Shown here piece after piece: positions 60,201 through 64,000 of a DNA stretch of 64,000 nucleotides (its first letter is position 1; every line of letters begins with the position of its first letter). The position numbers and the translations under genes were made by a program. This stretch comes from Apostichopus japonicus (Eukaryota > Echinodermata > Holothuroidea > Aspidochirotida > Stichopodidae): positions 15,559,501 through 15,623,500 of the forward strand of contig NC_092569.1 in assembly GCF_037975245.1 (NCBI RefSeq), given 5' to 3'. The notes beneath the pieces are model-generated. The model was not told the origin of the DNA. It saw only the letters and a list, made by a program, of their open reading frames with translations, and ran no database searches.

Positions 60201-63200
60201 GTCAATATAAATGTGTATGTAAATTAGTTACTTTCATCTCCGCCAATAATTAATAAAACTGATTTTCCGTTAAACCAAACGGCTTCCTTCAATAAATATT
60301 AATTACATTTGATTTCATACTTCAACAAATTCTCAAGCATATCGACAATATTTAGAATGATCTGACAATATTTTATTTACGTTAACGTTCAATGAAATTT
60401 AGCATGAACTTGTTATGCTTTTAACAAATAAACTTTACGTTTTTAAATTATTCGCTAACGTCAATGATTCTTTGTTAACTGTTACTTACTGTGTGAATTA
60501 CAGCAGTCTATAGGAGTTATTGAATTACCTGCAATTATGTTATCATTAAGAATTATAAGAAATCAAGTATTCTTACAGAAGTCATTTCTAACCTTCGTAG
60601 TCTTCCAAACAGTAGAAATAATATGCGGTGAAACTCAAACATTTGGAATTACCGTTAGGTTTAGCGTGGAACAAACGTAACCGTCACAATTTATGATTCA
60701 AATTCAGTATGACTTGTTAATATCTGTTTGTCAAGCTGTTGTTATTTTTCCTATACCGTTAGCCGAAATGTGACATATAATTGTTGTTTGTGCTACATTT
60801 GATGATTTTAAATGAAAATTAAAACAGTATGATAACGGTAAGGAATTGAATTTGTAGAGTAGTTGAAAGCTTGGAATAATTGTTAAAAAATAGGAAAAGG
60901 GACATTTTTTTCATATTAAGGAAGTTATTAATGATGAATATTAAAAAGTTACGTTCAGAATTCAACACCCACTGCACAAATGCGAAAAAATGCTTATACT
61001 TTATCAAAACTGTATCATTTTGTTAATAGTATAGGGATTATAACGATACTTTGCTTATTTGTCTTTACATTTTATTCTGTAAATTTAAAGTCATTGTAAA
61101 ACTTAATGATTAAATGTTCTATACACATAATGGTTTTAAAGTTCTTATACGGTGTATACGTCTATGGAGAAGCTGTATACAAATTTTGTTATCTCTTTTC
61201 GAAAATCAGTTACAGCTATGCTGCTGTGAGCCTTGCGTTGTTATGAAAAAGATTTAATAAAAATATGAATGGTTATTTTGGGCCTTTTCCGAAGGAGATA
61301 GGAAACAGACCGCTGCCTTATACGTTGGTTGAAACAGCATTTTTCGACAAGTCATAAATCCAAATCAGCCAACTAAACGTTGAATTGTTCTTACAAAATT
61401 GTATTTCCAATAGTAACAGAGAAATGCTGTTTATGGAATTTGAATTTACAAATGTGATTTCAAATGCATTTACTATCAAACTTATCTCTCGGGCTTTGAA
61501 AAATTGATGATGTTACCAAAATTATTAATTAGTCTCATCGGTTTCTTCATTTGATTTACGAAAAACTAAGTGTCTAATCATGATCAAGATTAATTTAATT
61601 TGATTAATAACAGCGAGGTTTGGACAAATTAACTACTAATCTTCAAATAATATTTTCAGTTAAATGGTTTGGAAACTTACAATATCGTTTACGGTTAAAG
61701 ACTAAAACATAAGAAGAGCATCGTAGATGGCTATGTTATGACTTTTTTTATGAACTCATAATAATGGAAATTGGTGGAATATCTTGAAGTCGTTCAACTT
61801 ATGCTCTTAACGATTTTGGACCTTACGATATCCTATGCACTGAGAATGCAAAAGCAGCACTCTAAATAAATGTAAATTACCAAGGATAAGATATTCCTAG
61901 TAGAAATTTTATTACGATACGTCTTTACGATTTACCTCGTAATCTCAAAACAACAAAGTTTATTTTCCATGATTGACTATCAGTTGAAATATTGAAGAGT
62001 AGTTTCAAAATATGGTTAATGAGTAAACGAGTGGCTTTGGGTATCCCATTTAATAGACCAACTAATTCAATTTTGTACTTAATATTTCGAAATAGATCAA
62101 CTGGAATAAATTAAAAACAACAAAATTATTAAATAAGTCTCATCGGTTTCTTCATTTGTTGAAACAAGAAGAAATCGTTCTACTGTGATCAATCTTAAAA
62201 TAATTTCTTAAAATATTTTTCGTTAAACGGTTACATTTTCGTTTGCGTTTAAAGACTAAAACATAAGAACTTTGTCATAGATGGTTACTTAACGTACTTT
62301 GTGTTAGATTTTATGATAAAGGAAATTGGAGGAATATCTTAAACAGGTTCAACTCTTTTGAGGGCATTACGATATCCTATACACTGATAATGTGAATGCA
62401 GCAAATCTAAGTAAATGTAAATTACTAGAAATTTTGTCGGAGGGAGAGAATGAGATATATTCCTAGTAACAATGTAATAACGATAAGTCTTTATCATATA
62501 CCTTGTAATTACAAACACAGTATATCTTCCATATTTGGAACTCAGTATTTACTGCCTTAAAAATAAATCTGAATTTTGACTCTCAGTTGAAATATTGAAG
62601 AGTAATTTCAAATTGGTTCATGAGTAAACGAAAGGGTTTGGATATCCCATTGTGCAAACCAACTAAATCAAGTTTGTCTTTAATTTAGCATGAGAGATAT
62701 GGATTAAGTTAGAATACATTATCGTTATTTTAAGACGAGTTTCGCTATCATGTTTTTATTTTCCATAAATGATCTATATACAGACCATATCAACATAATA
62801 AAAAAGTCAAATAACATTGTTTTAGTTGATGTTATGGATGTTTTTACAATTCCATCGTTACATTTAGTTTACAGTCAATGGCTAACCATCACCCTCGCTT
62901 TAAAGAAGTGTTTAAAAATGCATCGTTTAATTGAAGGTTTCTATGTACAAGTGTTTTTATGTACAAAGATATAAACAATATATATATGTTACAAACAGGT
63001 CTTGAAGTTGACGTTTTTCAGTTAGGTATGATGGTATTGGGACAAGAAAAAAACAAAACAATAAAAAACAACAACACTTCTGTAAGCTTTGTCTTCACGG
63101 GTCACATAAGGCACCTACGAAATAGTTTGAGTCTTTGACTAATTATCGTGTGCTGACTATAGGTTTTGATTAAAGTTATGTAATATATAATTGCGAATCG

Positions 63201-63881
63201 AAGTAGAAGTGATTATTGCCGTAGATTAAATTTCAGTTTTCATCAGACTTAAACATCAGCTCTGCAAATAAGTGAGACCCGTTTACCTCTTTTAAATATG
63301 TTACAATAAAATATGTTTATATACAAATTTAAACAACATATATTCCTTTTTTTTTCTTTTCATAATTATGATCATATTTTTCAAATGTACTTGACTTTTA
63401 GATTCGTTCGAAAAAGTTTGATTGTATAAAGATTGAGAAAAAAACTTGAAACTCACTTATGAATATATTTTATTTTACACTAAAACTACGAGAGGGACAA
63501 AGACACTTTTAATTGAAAATATATTTTAACATTTGTTTGAAAGTTAATAAATCGGGATGAATTTTGTTATCTATCTAGAGATTGATCTACGAGCGACCAT
63601 TGCAAAGAGTTTACGTTTTGTTCATCTATAAACGCGAATATCACTATGTATCAATGATAAACATAACAATTTTCCAGCTGCTCTTGTAGTGAAGTATAAA
63701 GAATATATGTACATATACAAAGTAGGTTCAAGTTTAAATTTTTTTAAAGTATCGATTGAACTTAGAAGCAAGAGAAAAAGAAAACACTTACCCCTCCTTG
63801 CGAAGAAACACTGCTTGAAATAGAAATGATAAAAAGCAGAGAGGTTAAACCTCCAAGATGTTGTCCAAATATGTTCAACAT
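54246..63881 (-). CDS. Secreted fibrinogen-related protein with TIL and EGF-like modules, 8 coding exons
   Basis: Exons are 63881-63792, 59498-59462, 58692-58523, 58359-58095, 57642-57425, 57144-56839, 56377-56110 and 54496-54246. All introns are GT-AG, and the phases join to 534 residues. Residues 1-27 form a signal peptide (hydrophobic LLFIISISS core). About 50-187 is the first two-thirds of a fibrinogen C-terminal domain (YPRDC, VYC, GDGGWT, VIQRR, FWLGNEK). It lacks the Cys pair and calcium site of the final third. About 194-245 is a Cys-rich TIL-like module (CPTNKIFNDC to CVCPDGF). After a VWC-like stretch there is an EGF-like module (about 286-316, GYTGDG). A second fibrinogen domain (about 320-534) is complete, with DRDND, NCANYG and WWYGYC and the ending MKIRPRS. 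Such secreted proteins act as pattern-recognition lectins or matrix factors, which is an inference here. A near relative could be ficolin- or tenascin-like, but the architecture fits invertebrate FREPs best. Confidence 0.88.
54497..63791 (-). other. Introns of the fibrinogen-related gene
   Basis: The introns total about 8.1 kb. The largest (59499-63791) holds a roughly 570-bp direct duplication. The one at 54497-56109 and the shorter ones show no genes, tRNA-like elements or clear transposons. They are poorer in TACTGTA-type 7-mers than the left end of the window. Confidence 0.55.
61517..62690. repeat. Direct duplication (~570 bp x 2) in fibrinogen gene intron 1
   Basis: Blocks 61517-62085 and 62121-62690 align in order. 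Shared landmarks are AGTCTCATCGGTTTCTTCAT, TTAAAGACTAAAACATAAGA, TACGATATCCTAT and CAGTTGAAATATTGAAGAGT. The period is about 604 bases and the copies differ by many substitutions and indels. Confidence 0.85.
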
Positions 63882-64000
63882 TGTCAAAGCTAGTTACTTC
63901 TTAAAGGCTGAAGTTGAAATGAAGTCTTAGAGCAGTTGACGCCGTCTGATCCATACGAGAATTGACTAAAGGTTAGTACAGTGGTGTATAGAAACCTTTG

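Overview
This is a 64 kb piece of a metazoan nuclear genome. Genes are split by GT-AG introns, the intergenic DNA is AT-rich, and it carries minisatellites, MITEs, tRNA-derived SINEs and one LTR retrotransposon. The gene content is a functional-looking L-threonine dehydrogenase, an ECHDC1-type crotonase, RPA2 and a secreted fibrinogen-related lectin-like gene. This suggests a marine invertebrate deuterostome, most likely an echinoderm (possibly a sea cucumber). The taxonomic call is an inference, not something the sequence proves.

Layout, left to right. 1-217: degenerate 20-bp minisatellite. 2097-15994 (+): threonine 3-dehydrogenase gene, seven coding exons, whose first intron holds two DNA-transposon insertions. 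16.0-22.3 kb: intergenic, with two near-identical tRNA-like SINE copies beside (TA)n tracts and an inverted repeat. 22270-28374 (-): complete BEL/Pao retrotransposon with identical 296-bp LTRs, a 5-bp target duplication and one uninterrupted 1780-codon gag-pol frame. 33303-35707 (-): ECHDC1, two coding exons. 36.8-37.15 kb: broken LINE endonuclease fragment. 38800-39176: hAT-type MITE. 40395-48607 (+): RPA2, eight coding exons, with an E2F-like palindrome about 600 bp upstream. 51.3 kb: interstitial telomeric (CCCTAA)9. 51857-52977: a MITE with a second MITE nested inside it. 54246-63881 (-): fibrinogen-related gene, eight coding exons, with a signal peptide, an incomplete fibrinogen domain, TIL and EGF-like modules, and a second, complete fibrinogen domain.

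The four host genes do not form a pathway. TDH (mitochondrial threonine catabolism) and ECHDC1 (acyl-CoA metabolite repair) are convergent. ECHDC1 and RPA2 (DNA replication and repair) are divergent, head to head about 4.7 kb apart. RPA2 and the fibrinogen gene are convergent. For all four genes the exon phases join without a frame break, so the coding models are strong. Untranslated exons and transcript ends are mostly undefined.

The most interesting signals are these: a fibrinogen gene whose exon phases would let either of two fibrinogen N-terminal halves use one shared C-terminal exon; an RPA2 splice donor sitting inside a four-copy tandem repeat that offers three decoy donors; strong regional enrichment of the 7-mer TACTGTA/TACAGTA in the first ~10.5 kb; and transposon insertions that can be resolved to the base from target duplications and a paralogous uninterrupted copy.
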